DNA of 64,000 nucleotides from Alloscardovia theropitheci (lineage in GTDB: Bacteria; Actinomycetota; Actinomycetes; Actinomycetales; Bifidobacteriaceae): contig NZ_RXLP01000025.1 of NCBI RefSeq assembly GCF_004332295.1, forward strand, positions 21,455 to 85,454. Reading direction: 5' to 3'. This document shows positions 36,032 through 45,697 of the stretch, piece by piece; within the stretch, counting starts at the first letter, position 1, and every line of letters begins with the position of its first letter. Below the pieces are notes generated by a model. The model made no database searches. It saw only the letters and a program-made list of their open reading frames with translations, and had not been told where the DNA came from. A program made the translations under genes and the position numbers.

Positions 36032-38779
36032 ATGACTAATGAAGCACAAGCACACGAATTGAGCGTGTCCGCACACTTGACTCCTCTACCTGACAAGGTC
36101 GGCGTTGAGGGTCTTGAAAACAAGTGGGGCGAGACATGGGAAGAACAGCAGACATACGCATTCCAAGGAACTCGCGACCGCAAGGCGGTTTACTCTATTG
36201 ATACACCACCTCCAACGGTTTCGGGAAGTTTGCACGTAGGTCACGTTTTTTCTTATACTCATACTGATGTCATCGCTCGCTTTAAGCGTATGAATGGCTT
36301 CGATGTCTTCTACCCAATGGGTTGGGACGACAACGGTCTTCCTACAGAACGTCGCGTACAAAACTATTTCGGCGTACGTGTAGATACCTCTTTGCCATAT
36401 GACCCTGATTTTAAGCCACCATTTGAAGGTACTACAAAGAAAATTCAGGCAAAGGATCAGGTTCCAGTTTCTCGCCAGAATTTCATCGAATTATGCGAAC
36501 GCCTTACTAGCGAAGATGAAAAACTCTTCGAGAAATTATGGCGCACTCTCGGCTTATCTGTTGACTGGAAGAATACGTATCACACAATTGGTGAGCATCC
36601 TCGACGCGTAGCGCAGAAAGCATTCCTTCGTAATCTCAGCCGTGGTCAGGCATATCAGAAGGAAGCTCCTGGTTTGTGGGATGTCACATTCCAAACAGCA
36701 GTGGCTCAGGCAGAATTAGAAAGCCGTGAATATGACGGTTTCTATCATAAAGTTGCTTTCCATCTTGTCAATGAAGATGGAACTTCTGGAGATCCAATTT
36801 ATATTGAGACCACACGTCCAGAACTTCTTCCAGCATGTGTGGCATTGATTGCGCATCCTGATGATGAACGTTATCAGAAATTCTTTGGTAAGGAAGTGTA
36901 CTCCCCGCTCTTTGGCGTTAAAGTCCCAGTAGTAGCTCACACTGCTGCTGAGATGGATAAGGGTGCAGGTATCGCTATGTGCTGTACTTTCGGTGATGTC
37001 ACCGACGTCCAGTGGTGGCGTGATCTAAGCCTTCCTACTCGCTCAATTATTCAGCGAAATGGTCGTCTTTCTATGACCACTCCAGAGTGGATTACCTCTG
37101 AAGAGGGCATTGCTCTCTTCGAGCAAATCGCCGGTAAGACAACCTTCTCTGCTCGTCAGATTATCGTTGATGCTTTGCGCGAATCAGGTGATTTGGACGG
37201 CGAGCCAACCCCTACCAAACGTATGACGAATTTCTATGAAAAGGGCGATAAGCCATTGGAAATCGTCACATCTCGCCAGTGGTATCTTTCAAATGGTGGC
37301 ACCGATCGTGCTTTGAATGCTGAACTTATCGAGCGTGGTCGCGAGCTTGATTTCCACCCTGATTTCATGCGTGTCCGCTATGAGAATTGGGTTAATGGCC
37401 TGAACGGCGACTGGCTTATCTCTCGTCAGCGCTTCTTTGGTGTACCGTTCCCATTATGGTATCCAATCAACGCTGATGGTGAAGTCGATTACGCGCATCC
37501 TTTGACTCCATCGGAAGATATTTTGCCAATTGATCCAACTATCGATGTGCCAGCTGGATACACCGAAGATCAGCGTGATATGCCAAACGGCTTTACTGCT
37601 GAAAAAGACATCATGGATACATGGGCTACATCGTCTCTCACACCACAAATTGTGACAAAGTGGGCTGAGCCAGGTGAAGAGAATGAAGCTCTCTTTAACG
37701 CTACATTCCCAATGGACCTTCGTCCTCAAGGTCAGGATATTATCCGTACGTGGCTCTTTAGCTCGGTTGTACGAGCTCATCTTGAAAACGGCAAGCTCCC
37801 ATGGGCTCACACTGCATTGTCCGGTTGGATTTTGGATCCTGACCACAAGAAGATGAGTAAGTCTAAGGGTAACGTAGTCGTTCCTGCTGAACCAATCGAT
37901 AAGTTCGGCGCTGACGCGGTACGTTATTGGGCTGCTTCTGCACGCCTTGGAACAGATGCGGCTTACGAAATCGGACAGATGAAGATTGGTCGTCGTTTAG
38001 CTATTAAACTTTTGAACGCTACGAAGTTCGCATTGGCTATTGGTCGCGAGGATGAAAACCATCATGTTTCATCCAGTGCAGCTGCTACATGGAATGCTTC
38101 TGACGTGACGAATCCATTGGATCGCTCAGTTATGGCTCATTTAGCTGACGTCATCGATACGGCAACTAAGGCTTTGAATGATTACGATCATGCGCGTGCT
38201 TTGGAAACTATCGAAACCTTCTTCTGGCAGTTCTGCGATGACTATATCGAGCTCGCAAAGAACCGCGCTTACGGCACAGCTGATTCCACTGGAAACTTGC
38301 CAAGTGAGTCCGACATTCTTTCTGCACGCACAACTCTTGGATTAGGCTTGGATGCATTTGCTCGACTCTTGGCTCCATATCTTCCATATGCCTCTGAAGA
38401 GGTATATTCATGGTTGCATGAGAGCGAAGGCTCTGTACACCGTGCAGTATGGCCTACTTCCGAACTCTATCGTGAAGCTGCCGGGGATACTGCATCTGCA
38501 GGCGATGTCTTGCTCTGGGCTGGTCGCGCTTTGGCAGCATTGCGCAAGATTAAGTCCGAAGCAAAGGTCTCTATGAAGACCCCGATTTTGTCTGCAACTT
38601 TGGCTCTCGATGCTTCTGCAATTCCAGCTGTAGAAGCCGCATCAGCTGACATCTATGAGGCAGGTAAGGTAACGGGAACTGTCGAACTCGTTGCTGCTGA
38701 TATGTCTGCTGAAGATGCAAACTCAGAGGAAATTACTGTTACTGCTTCCGAGCTTGGAGAGGCTCCGGCAAAGAAGTAA
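36032..38779 (+). CDS. valS: Valyl-tRNA synthetase
   Basis: 915 residues from the ATG at 36032; an in-frame GTG at 36002 would add ten residues. Class I signatures: PPPTVSGSLHVGHVFSYTH (HIGH-type, about residue 70) and KKMSKSKGNVV (KMSKS, about 606). CP1 editing domain in between (ETTRPELLPACVALIAHPDD), WYLSNGGTDRALNAELIERG, and the anticodon-binding domain after about 680 (DYDHARALETIETFFWQFCDDYIEL). The archaeal-like form common in bifidobacteria lacks a long C-terminal tRNA-arm coil; here only about 60 residues follow. It charges tRNA-Val and edits Thr. Own terminator. Confidence 0.96.
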   Translation: MTNEAQAHELSVSAHLTPLPDKVGVEGLENKWGETWEEQQTYAFQGTRDRKAVYSIDTPPPTVSGSLHVGHVFSYTHTDVIARFKRMNGFDVFYPMGWDDNGLPTERRVQNYFGVRVDTSLPYDPDFKPPFEGTTKKIQAKDQVPVSRQNFIELCERLTSEDEKLFEKLWRTLGLSVDWKNTYHTIGEHPRRVAQKAFLRNLSRGQAYQKEAPGLWDVTFQTAVAQAELESREYDGFYHKVAFHLVNEDGTSGDPIYIETTRPELLPACVALIAHPDDERYQKFFGKEVYSPLFGVKVPVVAHTAAEMDKGAGIAMCCTFGDVTDVQWWRDLSLPTRSIIQRNGRLSMTTPEWITSEEGIALFEQIAGKTTFSARQIIVDALRESGDLDGEPTPTKRMTNFYEKGDKPLEIVTSRQWYLSNGGTDRALNAELIERGRELDFHPDFMRVRYENWVNGLNGDWLISRQRFFGVPFPLWYPINADGEVDYAHPLTPSEDILPIDPTIDVPAGYTEDQRDMPNGFTAEKDIMDTWATSSLTPQIVTKWAEPGEENEALFNATFPMDLRPQGQDIIRTWLFSSVVRAHLENGKLPWAHTALSGWILDPDHKKMSKSKGNVVVPAEPIDKFGADAVRYWAASARLGTDAAYEIGQMKIGRRLAIKLLNATKFALAIGREDENHHVSSSAAATWNASDVTNPLDRSVMAHLADVIDTATKALNDYDHARALETIETFFWQFCDDYIELAKNRAYGTADSTGNLPSESDILSARTTLGLGLDAFARLLAPYLPYASEEVYSWLHESEGSVHRAVWPTSELYREAAGDTASAGDVLLWAGRALAALRKIKSEAKVSMKTPILSATLALDASAIPAVEAASADIYEAGKVTGTVELVAADMSAEDANSEEITVTASELGEAPAKK

Positions 38780-38826
38780 TAATTCAAACTTACAAGCCAT
38801 CATACGATGACTTTGCGGTTTATTTA

Positions 38827-38873
38827 ATGGAGCGCTAATCACGGGTTTTGTGGTTAGCGCTCCATCATATTTT
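38827..38873 (+). terminator. Terminator of valS
   Basis: ATGGAGCGCTAA (38827-38838) and TTAGCGCTCCAT (38854-38865), with CAC/GTG pairing inside, then ATATTTTG. The remaining 270 bp up to 39139 are AT-rich with no gene on either strand that I can support. Confidence 0.8.
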
Positions 38874-39139
38874 GATAGATACGCTTTTTAGGGTGTGCGT
38901 TTGGTTTGAGCGTTCCGTGTTTGTTGGACTGTGTAAATAGTTTCCTTCAATCATGAAGCAGCTCAATTCTTATCGGTTACACACTCAAATCTTTTGATAC
39001 CAAAAATTGAAATTGAAACATAAAACATAAATAAAAATATTTTTAATTCTATGTCCGATTTTGCCTTTTCTCCTGGCTTATAGAGACAGATGAAATACAT
39101 CTGCCCTACGAAAGTAGAAATCCTCTTAAGGAGAAAATT

Positions 39140-41485
39140 ATGACTGATATGATGGTCAGAGCTACGCAAACGTGGCTCAATAAAACATATGGCAATCGTC
39201 CCGGATATACTCTCATCCCAGAAGATGGTAATACCGGGTGGACTACTATCTATGGTCTTTTGCACGCATTGCAAATTGAGCTAGGTATTACAGCTACTGC
39301 GGATAATTTCGGAGCGGGTACACAGTCTCGTTTTAAGAATTGCTGGCCAGGAGGTATCCGCCAGCAAAACTCTGACAGCAAGACAACGAATAATGTCTAT
39401 AGCATTATTCAAGGAGCACTATGGTGCAAAGGTTACTCCACTGGAGCCGGAGAAATCACTCAGCATTTCTTCGATGGCACAGGTGCCGCTATTCGTCAAC
39501 TCAAAACCGATATGGGAATTACAGGCGATTCTACCGTTAACCTCGATATTATGATGGCGTTGCTGAGTATGGATCAGTACAAACTTCTTACTACGCAGGG
39601 TGGAAAGAACTCAATTCGTACTGTCCAGCAACGCATTAATCGAGATTATCGAAACTTCACTGGGCTTATTCCTACAGACGGTCTGTATAGCCGACAGATG
39701 AATACTGCTCTTATTCAAATATTGCAGTCATTAGAAGGCTACAGCCCAGATGATGCCACTGGTAATTTCGGCAGCGGGACTATTTCACATCTGAAAACTA
39801 TTTCTGCTGCGAATGCATCTGCCAATGGAGCATGGGTATGGTTAGGAAGCGCGGCTCTTCTTGCGAATGGTTATGGTTCTTTAGCAACTTCAGGGTGGAC
39901 TTCTAACTTGGAGTCTTTGATCCGAAACTTCCAAGCAGCTTACGCGATTCCTCGTACGGGTGTTCTCGACAGGACTACATGGATGAGTTTGCTTACCTCT
40001 AAAGGAGATCTAAATCGTGCATGTGTAGCTTGCGATACACGATTCGAGATTACTAGCGAGCTTCTTACTCATCTGAAATCTGACGGATACCAGATTGTAG
40101 GTCGCTATCTGACCGAGCCAGGCATGGATAAATTAAATCCGCGCGATTACTTTAAGGCCATTCGCCCTGGTGAACTTGAGCGCATCGTTAATGGCGGCAT
40201 GAAGTTCTTCCCTATTTTCCAGGAGAACTCTCGTCAGCTCGGCGACTTTACAGATGCTAACGGACGCCGTCATGCTCAGAGCGCTTCCCAAGCAGCTTAT
40301 CGTCTTCGTATACCATCTACGGTTATCTATTTTGCTGTGGATATGGATATTATGGATTATCAGATTGACAGTCATATCATTCCATACTTCCGTGCAATCC
40401 ATAACACTCTCAATGGCATGTACCGCGTGGGTATTTACGCCTCGCGTCACGTATGCGACCGCGTAATTAAAGCTGGACTTGCAGTCAGTGCATTCGTGTC
40501 AGATATGTCAAGCGGGTTCTCTGGGAATCTTGGATATTCTATCCCAAATTCTTGGAATTACGATCAGTTCACAGAGATTTCTGGATATCACGGTAAGTGG
40601 GATCTAGACCGCGTAGCATACTCAGGTCGTGTGCCAGCTGTAGATCACCTCTTGTCACCACTAGTGAATCCAAATGATGACCCGTTCTATAAGTGGGTAA
40701 AGAAGACGGAGGCTGAGTGCTTGGAAGCGATGTCAGGATTTGCCAATCCTCATGCATCACACAAGAGATTAGTCGGAAAATTCATACTTGAATGGCTTCG
40801 CAAGCCGGAGTATACGTCTACTCTATGGCACTTTTACACTCCTGAACTGCCAGAGCCGGCTGATGAAGACGCCACACGCGAACTATGCGCTACTATTTGT
40901 GCAAAGCAGGCTCCGATTAAGAATACGCTTCCAACTCGCGATATAGCTCACTTTGCAGCTACCGCATTAGGCTATATCGACTGGGGCGTTGAATATACAT
41001 ACGATAAGTACGGACTTGGAGATCTGGGTGGTTGGCCTCTCGACCTCATTCAGGTCTGGGGATCATATCAACGTGAGGGGCATGGTAATGATCTCTCTAC
41101 ATGGATGCTCAATAATATCGGCCAAAAAGGCGTATCAACTGGCTTCGATTATAACGATGTTCTTGCTGATGCGGACGCATGGCTTATCACAGCTCATCTC
41201 AAAGATCATCCAGACGATACCTCTCTTTCAGATACTATGAAGGAGATTTTCGCTGAAAATGAGAATACCCGCATACATCGCTTCTTCTATGAGCGATTTG
41301 GCGGTAGCAGTGAGAATGTAGTAGAAGCATTCGCATCATTGTGTGATGGGATTGATGCGCTCGGCATAAATTGGGATTTTACCAAGGATTATTTACAGGA
41401 TGCAGCTCACGCAAATTCCCTGCCGTCATCTTCACAAATACATGTACTCAGCGAAGCATATGCTAACCGCTTAGCTAATATGTAG
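39140..41485 (+). CDS. DUF1906 glycoside-hydrolase-like protein with peptidoglycan-binding-like repeats
   Basis: 781 residues; AAGGAG is 7 bases ahead of the ATG. Residues 1-290 contain four related modules of about 70 residues, each ending in a short helix after a turn like NFGAGTQSRF, NFGSGTISHLK or GVLDRTTWMSLL, resembling peptidoglycan-binding domains. Residues about 295-510 are a DUF1906 (Rv2525c-like) TIM-barrel: LLTHLKSDGYQIVGRYLTEP, KFFPIFQENSRQLGDF, STVIYFAVDMDIMDYQID, MYRVGIYASRHVCDRV. The last 270 residues are not recognised. There is no signal peptide or membrane helix, odd for a wall-directed protein; an endolysin-like or specially exported role is possible. Isolated between two terminators. 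Confidence 0.75.
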   Translation: MTDMMVRATQTWLNKTYGNRPGYTLIPEDGNTGWTTIYGLLHALQIELGITATADNFGAGTQSRFKNCWPGGIRQQNSDSKTTNNVYSIIQGALWCKGYSTGAGEITQHFFDGTGAAIRQLKTDMGITGDSTVNLDIMMALLSMDQYKLLTTQGGKNSIRTVQQRINRDYRNFTGLIPTDGLYSRQMNTALIQILQSLEGYSPDDATGNFGSGTISHLKTISAANASANGAWVWLGSAALLANGYGSLATSGWTSNLESLIRNFQAAYAIPRTGVLDRTTWMSLLTSKGDLNRACVACDTRFEITSELLTHLKSDGYQIVGRYLTEPGMDKLNPRDYFKAIRPGELERIVNGGMKFFPIFQENSRQLGDFTDANGRRHAQSASQAAYRLRIPSTVIYFAVDMDIMDYQIDSHIIPYFRAIHNTLNGMYRVGIYASRHVCDRVIKAGLAVSAFVSDMSSGFSGNLGYSIPNSWNYDQFTEISGYHGKWDLDRVAYSGRVPAVDHLLSPLVNPNDDPFYKWVKKTEAECLEAMSGFANPHASHKRLVGKFILEWLRKPEYTSTLWHFYTPELPEPADEDATRELCATICAKQAPIKNTLPTRDIAHFAATALGYIDWGVEYTYDKYGLGDLGGWPLDLIQVWGSYQREGHGNDLSTWMLNNIGQKGVSTGFDYNDVLADADAWLITAHLKDHPDDTSLSDTMKEIFAENENTRIHRFFYERFGGSSENVVEAFASLCDGIDALGINWDFTKDYLQDAAHANSLPSSSQIHVLSEAYANRLANM

Positions 41486-41495
41486 CATAACCCTT

Positions 41496-41539
41496 ATATG
41501 GTTGGCTAGAGTGAAAATCTTCACTCTAGCCAACCATAT
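41496..41539. terminator. Bidirectional terminator after the DUF1906 gene
   Basis: Perfect 20-bp arms at 41496-41515 and 41520-41539 with loop AATC. It lies between convergent genes and touches the stop codon of the next one. Confidence 0.85.
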
Positions 41540-41982
41540 CATTCTAATAAGAACGATAAAGATATTACAGTGAATATCAACGCAACAAATCCGATAAAAA
41601 GCCCCATAATAGTCACTGCCGTAATAGCTAGATAATAACAAACTTTTGAGGTTATTACTAGAACATGTTTCCATGCTACTTCCGGACTCTCACACGCTAT
41701 TATTCTATAAGCCTCATTACCATTAGTTTTTCTAGATTTTATAAGAATCTGAATGATGCACACCACAATGACACCCACCAAAAGTAGGAATCCTACAGCT
41801 CCACAGTATGTAAGAATTTTTAGGTTTCTAAGCCCCTCTTCAGTCTGACCACTAAATGCCTGCTGTACCATTAAAAGAGGAATCTTAGGCAAAAGAAGCG
41901 TCGCGTAACAAAGTGTAAGACCAATAAACCAAACAATTTTAGTAGTTCCTCGCAAGTAGCGAATAGTTACTTTATGACTCAT
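41539..41982 (-). CDS. Small membrane protein of unknown function
   Basis: 147 residues with four hydrophobic segments (about 15-37, 58-82, 107-125, 125-146) and a polar stretch (SRKTNGNEAYRIIACESPEVAW) between the second and third. AGAGAAATGAAAGAACG precedes the ATG at 41982. No family recognised. It follows two tiny hydrophobic reading frames on the same strand and sits beside an ABC-3C operon, so it may belong to the accessory segment. Confidence 0.6.
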   Translation of the reverse strand: MSHKVTIRYLRGTTKIVWFIGLTLCYATLLLPKIPLLMVQQAFSGQTEEGLRNLKILTYCGAVGFLLLVGVIVVCIIQILIKSRKTNGNEAYRIIACESPEVAWKHVLVITSKVCYYLAITAVTIMGLFIGFVALIFTVISLSFLLE

Positions 41983-42063
41983 CGTTCTTTCATTTCTCTC
42001 TAATTATATGCTTATCTCTAATATATAATGCAATACTTGCTGTTCATAGATGCCTCTGCCAAG

Positions 42064-42213
42064 TTAGGAAGGAAACATAAGGCTAAATGCTAAGAACTCT
42101 ATAAAGCCACAAAATAGACCAAAAGTATATATCGTCATCATAATAAGACACTTAGAGATCTTGAATAAGTAGAGCACAAACTTCCATCTACCGATATGTG
42201 ATATAAAATGCAT
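42064..42213 (-). CDS. Possible 49-residue hydrophobic peptide
   Basis: Reads MHFISHIGRWKFVLYLFKIS, then a hydrophobic helix (CLIMMTIYTFGLFCGFIEFL) and ends LMFPS. AGG lies 8 bases ahead of the ATG. Short, no homolog recognised; supported only by the hydrophobic pattern and the ribosome site. Confidence 0.3.
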   Translation of the reverse strand: MHFISHIGRWKFVLYLFKISKCLIMMTIYTFGLFCGFIEFLAFSLMFPS

Positions 42214-42231
42214 TTGTCAACCTGAAAATTT

Positions 42232-42315
42232 CTACCACGTATTTTCCAGCGGCAAAGAGCAAAGACACAGCAGACTCGCAATCACGAGTACAAAAAATGT
42301 CACGCCACCCACCAT
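42232..42315 (-). CDS. Possible 27-residue hydrophobic peptide
   Basis: Reads MVGGVTFFVLVIASLLCLCS and ends LPLENTW, one membrane helix. AAGGGTGG lies about 9 bases ahead of the ATG, and the stop is 19 bases before the next small frame. Size and shape resemble small membrane toxins or accessory peptides, but this is weak evidence. The rest of the 455-bp gap (41983-42437) shows nothing else. Confidence 0.25.
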   Translation of the reverse strand: MVGGVTFFVLVIASLLCLCSLPLENTW

Positions 42316-42437
42316 AATAAGACCACCCTTAATCTTTAACTCCACATACAGTGTCAGTTAGGGGTATACAGCACAAGGCAAGCGCAATCCAGCGAAGTAT
42401 GTTAGAAATCTTGACAGTCACCTTCAGTACCTTAACA

Positions 42438-44078
42438 TCATCTTTTTCTATTCCATGCTTCTCCATAGAGTTCTTCTCCATTTCCAGCGAGTTGAATTAC
42501 AGTATTATCATGAAGAATTCGGTGTACTTCTTCACCGTATGAATTCTGCTTGTCAAATGCGATAAATATTTGTTTCTTCGCCTTAGAATAGAGCTCCATA
42601 ATTCCTTGAATAGCTTCATCACTAATATTCTTAAAAAGAAGTGAATCATGCATGATAATAGGAATATTTGTAAGCTCTAGAATAGCCAAATCGTATAGAA
42701 TGAGCCCTTTATAGTTCGTTCCAGTACCGTTATCTTCTGGCGTATAAAATGTGTAGTTAGAAGATGTTCTCAAATTTAGTTCGGGAGAGTTTCGCCTTTC
42801 ACCCTGGAAAATTTGTCTATTAAATTCACTCATCTTCATATTCGCTGAATTCTGAATACGGTTAAGGATGCTTGTCACAGCATCATTAAGATTAGTCAGT
42901 GATTGCTTCTTCTTATCTTTAAGTTCACGAGCTTTCGCATACGCATCATTTTGTGCTTGTAAAGATTTGATTCTACTAGTTATCTCATTATACGCTTGAG
43001 CGAACTCTAGTGGAACGTCGCTATGTAATCCTAGTTCATTAATCTGACTTGCGAATTTTCTACTTATCTCTTCTAAAGCAGTAATTTGTTCTTGTATAGA
43101 TTCTTGATCCTGTTTGAAGTTCTCCTGAAGTATTTTTGAGAGTTTCTGATGGTAATTCTCTACCTCGTATATTTTTCTCAAATTAACATTTGGGAAGAAC
43201 TCTTGCAATGCATTAAGATCTGAAACTCTTGGAAGTAGACCATAAGATAGACTCAAATCCACCAATCGCTTCTTACGATAGAGGTTAGAAATTTGATTAT
43301 CCAGTATAGTCTTCTGGTTCTTCAAATCAATGACTTTACTTTTTACATCTACCTCATATTTGTCGTATTCTCTCGGCTGGCTATTCTGCAAAGACAGCAG
43401 TTTTTCTTCTAATCTACCTATTTCTATCCTATTAGCTTCATAGCGAGTTTTATTCTTTACGTCTGATGCTATGAATTCATATTTTCTTGCATTATTGAAT
43501 ACACTCAATTCTTGCCGAAACTTCTCAAATTCTTTAGAATACATATCGATTTTCGAAAACTCATCAAACGTCTTTATAAGACGAAACACGCTATCTCTTT
43601 TAGTCTCAGCACTATGACCTTTTAAAGGATCATGCTCATCTAAATTTTGCTTTCCATAGATACGCGAGTATAGCGATACAGCTGTTCTAAAAGTTAATCC
43701 CAAGAAATCTATATTGTATTTGGCACTTAGCCAATGAGTAAAATCACCACACTCCCATACGTCTCCTGTACGATTCCACCTCGAATCCGTTATGTATACC
43801 TTCTTGGGATTATTAGTATTTCTCAGAAAATGGTAGTCAACCCCATTAAACCGAAAAGTGAAACATACATCATGCGTACCTATATGCTTGTCAGCTTCGC
43901 TGCCTATATAGGTATTACCACCAAAGACAAAATCTAAGGCAAGCAGTAAGGAAGATTTGCCGATGGAGTTCTCTCCACTCTCATCACCTAATATCACATT
44001 AAGTCCCTGTTTAAAATGTATCGGCGACCTCGTCTCACCACTATGCCTGAATACAGGTGAATAAATCTCAGTAAGCAC
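42438..44078 (-). CDS. ABC-3C system SMC-like ATPase (DUF2326)
   Basis: 546 residues if started at the GTG 44078, which overlaps the preceding stop; an ATG at 44096 is the alternative. N-terminal Walker A in VILGDESGENSIGKSSLLLA, then a long central coiled coil (about 180-410, rich in Lys/Glu/Gln/Leu). The C-terminal half-domain has LILYDLAILELTNIPIIMHDSLLF (Walker-B-like) and QIFIAFDKQNSYG, the DUF2326 region. This is the ATPase of ABC three-component (ABC-3C) conflict systems, predicted to sense invading DNA or its replication and switch on a partner effector. It overlaps the small middle-component gene, and the third component lies just upstream. Confidence 0.82.
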   Translation of the reverse strand: MLTEIYSPVFRHSGETRSPIHFKQGLNVILGDESGENSIGKSSLLLALDFVFGGNTYIGSEADKHIGTHDVCFTFRFNGVDYHFLRNTNNPKKVYITDSRWNRTGDVWECGDFTHWLSAKYNIDFLGLTFRTAVSLYSRIYGKQNLDEHDPLKGHSAETKRDSVFRLIKTFDEFSKIDMYSKEFEKFRQELSVFNNARKYEFIASDVKNKTRYEANRIEIGRLEEKLLSLQNSQPREYDKYEVDVKSKVIDLKNQKTILDNQISNLYRKKRLVDLSLSYGLLPRVSDLNALQEFFPNVNLRKIYEVENYHQKLSKILQENFKQDQESIQEQITALEEISRKFASQINELGLHSDVPLEFAQAYNEITSRIKSLQAQNDAYAKARELKDKKKQSLTNLNDAVTSILNRIQNSANMKMSEFNRQIFQGERRNSPELNLRTSSNYTFYTPEDNGTGTNYKGLILYDLAILELTNIPIIMHDSLLFKNISDEAIQGIMELYSKAKKQIFIAFDKQNSYGEEVHRILHDNTVIQLAGNGEELYGEAWNRKR

Positions 44079-44292
44079 GATACACCGTCCCATCATCGCT
44101 CATATCTATGGCCCGTAAAGCGTAAAGACAATCCATTATCTCGAGAAAGTCAGTCGAGCTTTCCAAATCACTTTTTATAAAATCAAATAGACTCCGTATA
44201 TCTGTATCTCCATCGTCAATTTTCTTTAAAATTTTAGGAAGGTAATATAATACTGACTTTCCATACGGATAAAGCTTATTCGGTAGTCTCAT
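44068..44292 (-). CDS. ABC-3C system middle component (MC6-like)
   Basis: 74 residues starting MRLPNKLYPYGKSVLYYLPK. Small helical, winged-helix-like protein; the pattern LPNKLYPYGKSVLYYLPKIL, a helix pair and the end DCLYALRAIDMSDDGTVYRA fit the short middle components that link the ABC ATPase to the effector in ABC-3C systems. It overlaps both neighbours (20 bp upstream, 11 bp downstream), the tight packing expected for a coupled complex. GAGG lies 5 bases ahead of the ATG at 44292. Assignment to subtype 6 is from memory of the family pattern, not a search. Confidence 0.72.
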   Translation of the reverse strand: MRLPNKLYPYGKSVLYYLPKILKKIDDGDTDIRSLFDFIKSDLESSTDFLEIMDCLYALRAIDMSDDGTVYRAY

Positions 44293-45412
44293 CAAACACC
44301 TCGCAACTTTGAATGAAATAGCATACTAATATTTGACAGTACAGTCTGTCCTGCAATGTAGCTTTTTCGAGTTTCTTACAGATTTCATCAAAAATCTGAT
44401 ATGCGTCTACTCTACTTTTTACTAATTTTTTATATACCATTCTCATCTGATTCTGCAAAGATTCAAAGTCGATGGTACCATCATCATTGAGAGACTCAAG
44501 TATTCGTCTGACAGCTACAAAATATTGAGATACATTCATTCGTACTTCATTATAAAGATGTAAATATTTCTTGGCATCAATTTTCTTATCTATCGACTTT
44601 GGTTCAAAAGATATATCTATAAGCTCATTGGGTTTGAGCTTCTCGATTCCAGAAATTACAGCAACAATTCCTCTCTCAAAAGTTTCCTCGCTCATACGTA
44701 TTTCAGCGTTACTGCGATTGAACAATAGCTTCTTTATTCGCTTCATCGCCTGCACATTCTTTCGTGTTCTCTTCACGTCATAAAAACCTTGGCATCTAGG
44801 ACACATCGCAATAATATTCGTTAAATCAATCTTCTTACTTTTATCTATTACTGCCACTTCATATACATATTGCATTTTCCCGTCATTCATTACATATAGC
44901 ATCTGTGAGCAACCGGGAAAAGTACAATAATCTGATGCTTCACGAAGAAGATAATCACCGAACTTGACCTTTAAACTGCGTCTTATGTCTACATCTTTTG
45001 CAGCAGATATCTCACCTTTTGATATAACTTTTGAACTGGTAGTAATGATTTCACGAACCCACTCGGTAACTATTTCTGCAATATTATCAGCATTACAACT
45101 AGGATTATAGTATTTAATCTCTTCGACCATCAGGTCTTTTTTATCGTCATTAAGATTAAGTATCCAATCTTACATGCCTCCTAAGGAAAGATGATCAATA
45201 ATATTTCTTGCTACTGCACCACTAATACCTCTTTTGGTATAAGTACGTATTGTTCCATCGAGCAGTCTTCCAGAAGCATCTGTTTTCATTCCCCACTCTG
45301 CTTCTGGGACATTCGTAATTCTCTGCATAAATTCTCTAAAGAATTGCGGAACGGTATCAGATGAACCTAGATATTTATGCAGGATTCTAAAAAGGACAGG
45401 AAAGGTAATCAT
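44276..45412 (-). pseudogene. ABC-3C third component with HNH-like zinc domain, interrupted by an in-frame TAA
   Basis: Translation should start at 45412, with GGAGAA 9 bases ahead, and reads 80 residues (MITFPVLFRILHKYLGSSDT to NIIDHLSLGGM). It stops at TAA 45172-45170. The same frame then continues with no further stop: DWILNLNDDKKDLMVEEIKY and on to 44276, 298 more residues. The ATG at 45130 inside this part has no ribosome site. The downstream part contains a zinc domain with CTFPGCSQ and CPRCQGFYD, the layout of an HNH domain though the His residues are not evident, and a C-terminal helical region. Without the stop it would be a 379-residue ABC-3C effector or adaptor. Either inactivated, read through at low level, or a sequence error. 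Confidence 0.72.
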
Positions 45413-45697
45413 TTTTTATTCTCCTTCCCCTTCAAGCTGAACCAGCGTGAACCACGGTGACCCAACACACTCCCAATATAAATTTTGTTCCCCATAACCT
45501 TATCTATAGATGAATTCGATAAGACTAGAAGATTGCTAGATTGTCTCCTATTCTATAACGAAATTTGAAGACTTGATAACTCTCAATGTCTTGAAATGCG
45601 GCACGATTCATCACTTAACTGGCAAGAAATGACGATTTCTAGCTAGATAAGTCACAAGAACCTCAGACCCCGATCAAGCCTGAGCATCTGTAAATAC

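Noticed and set aside
44276..45130. Separate 284-residue gene starting at ATG 45130
   Set aside because: No ribosome site and frame continuous with the upstream 80-codon frame through a single stop, so treated as the 3' part of one interrupted gene.
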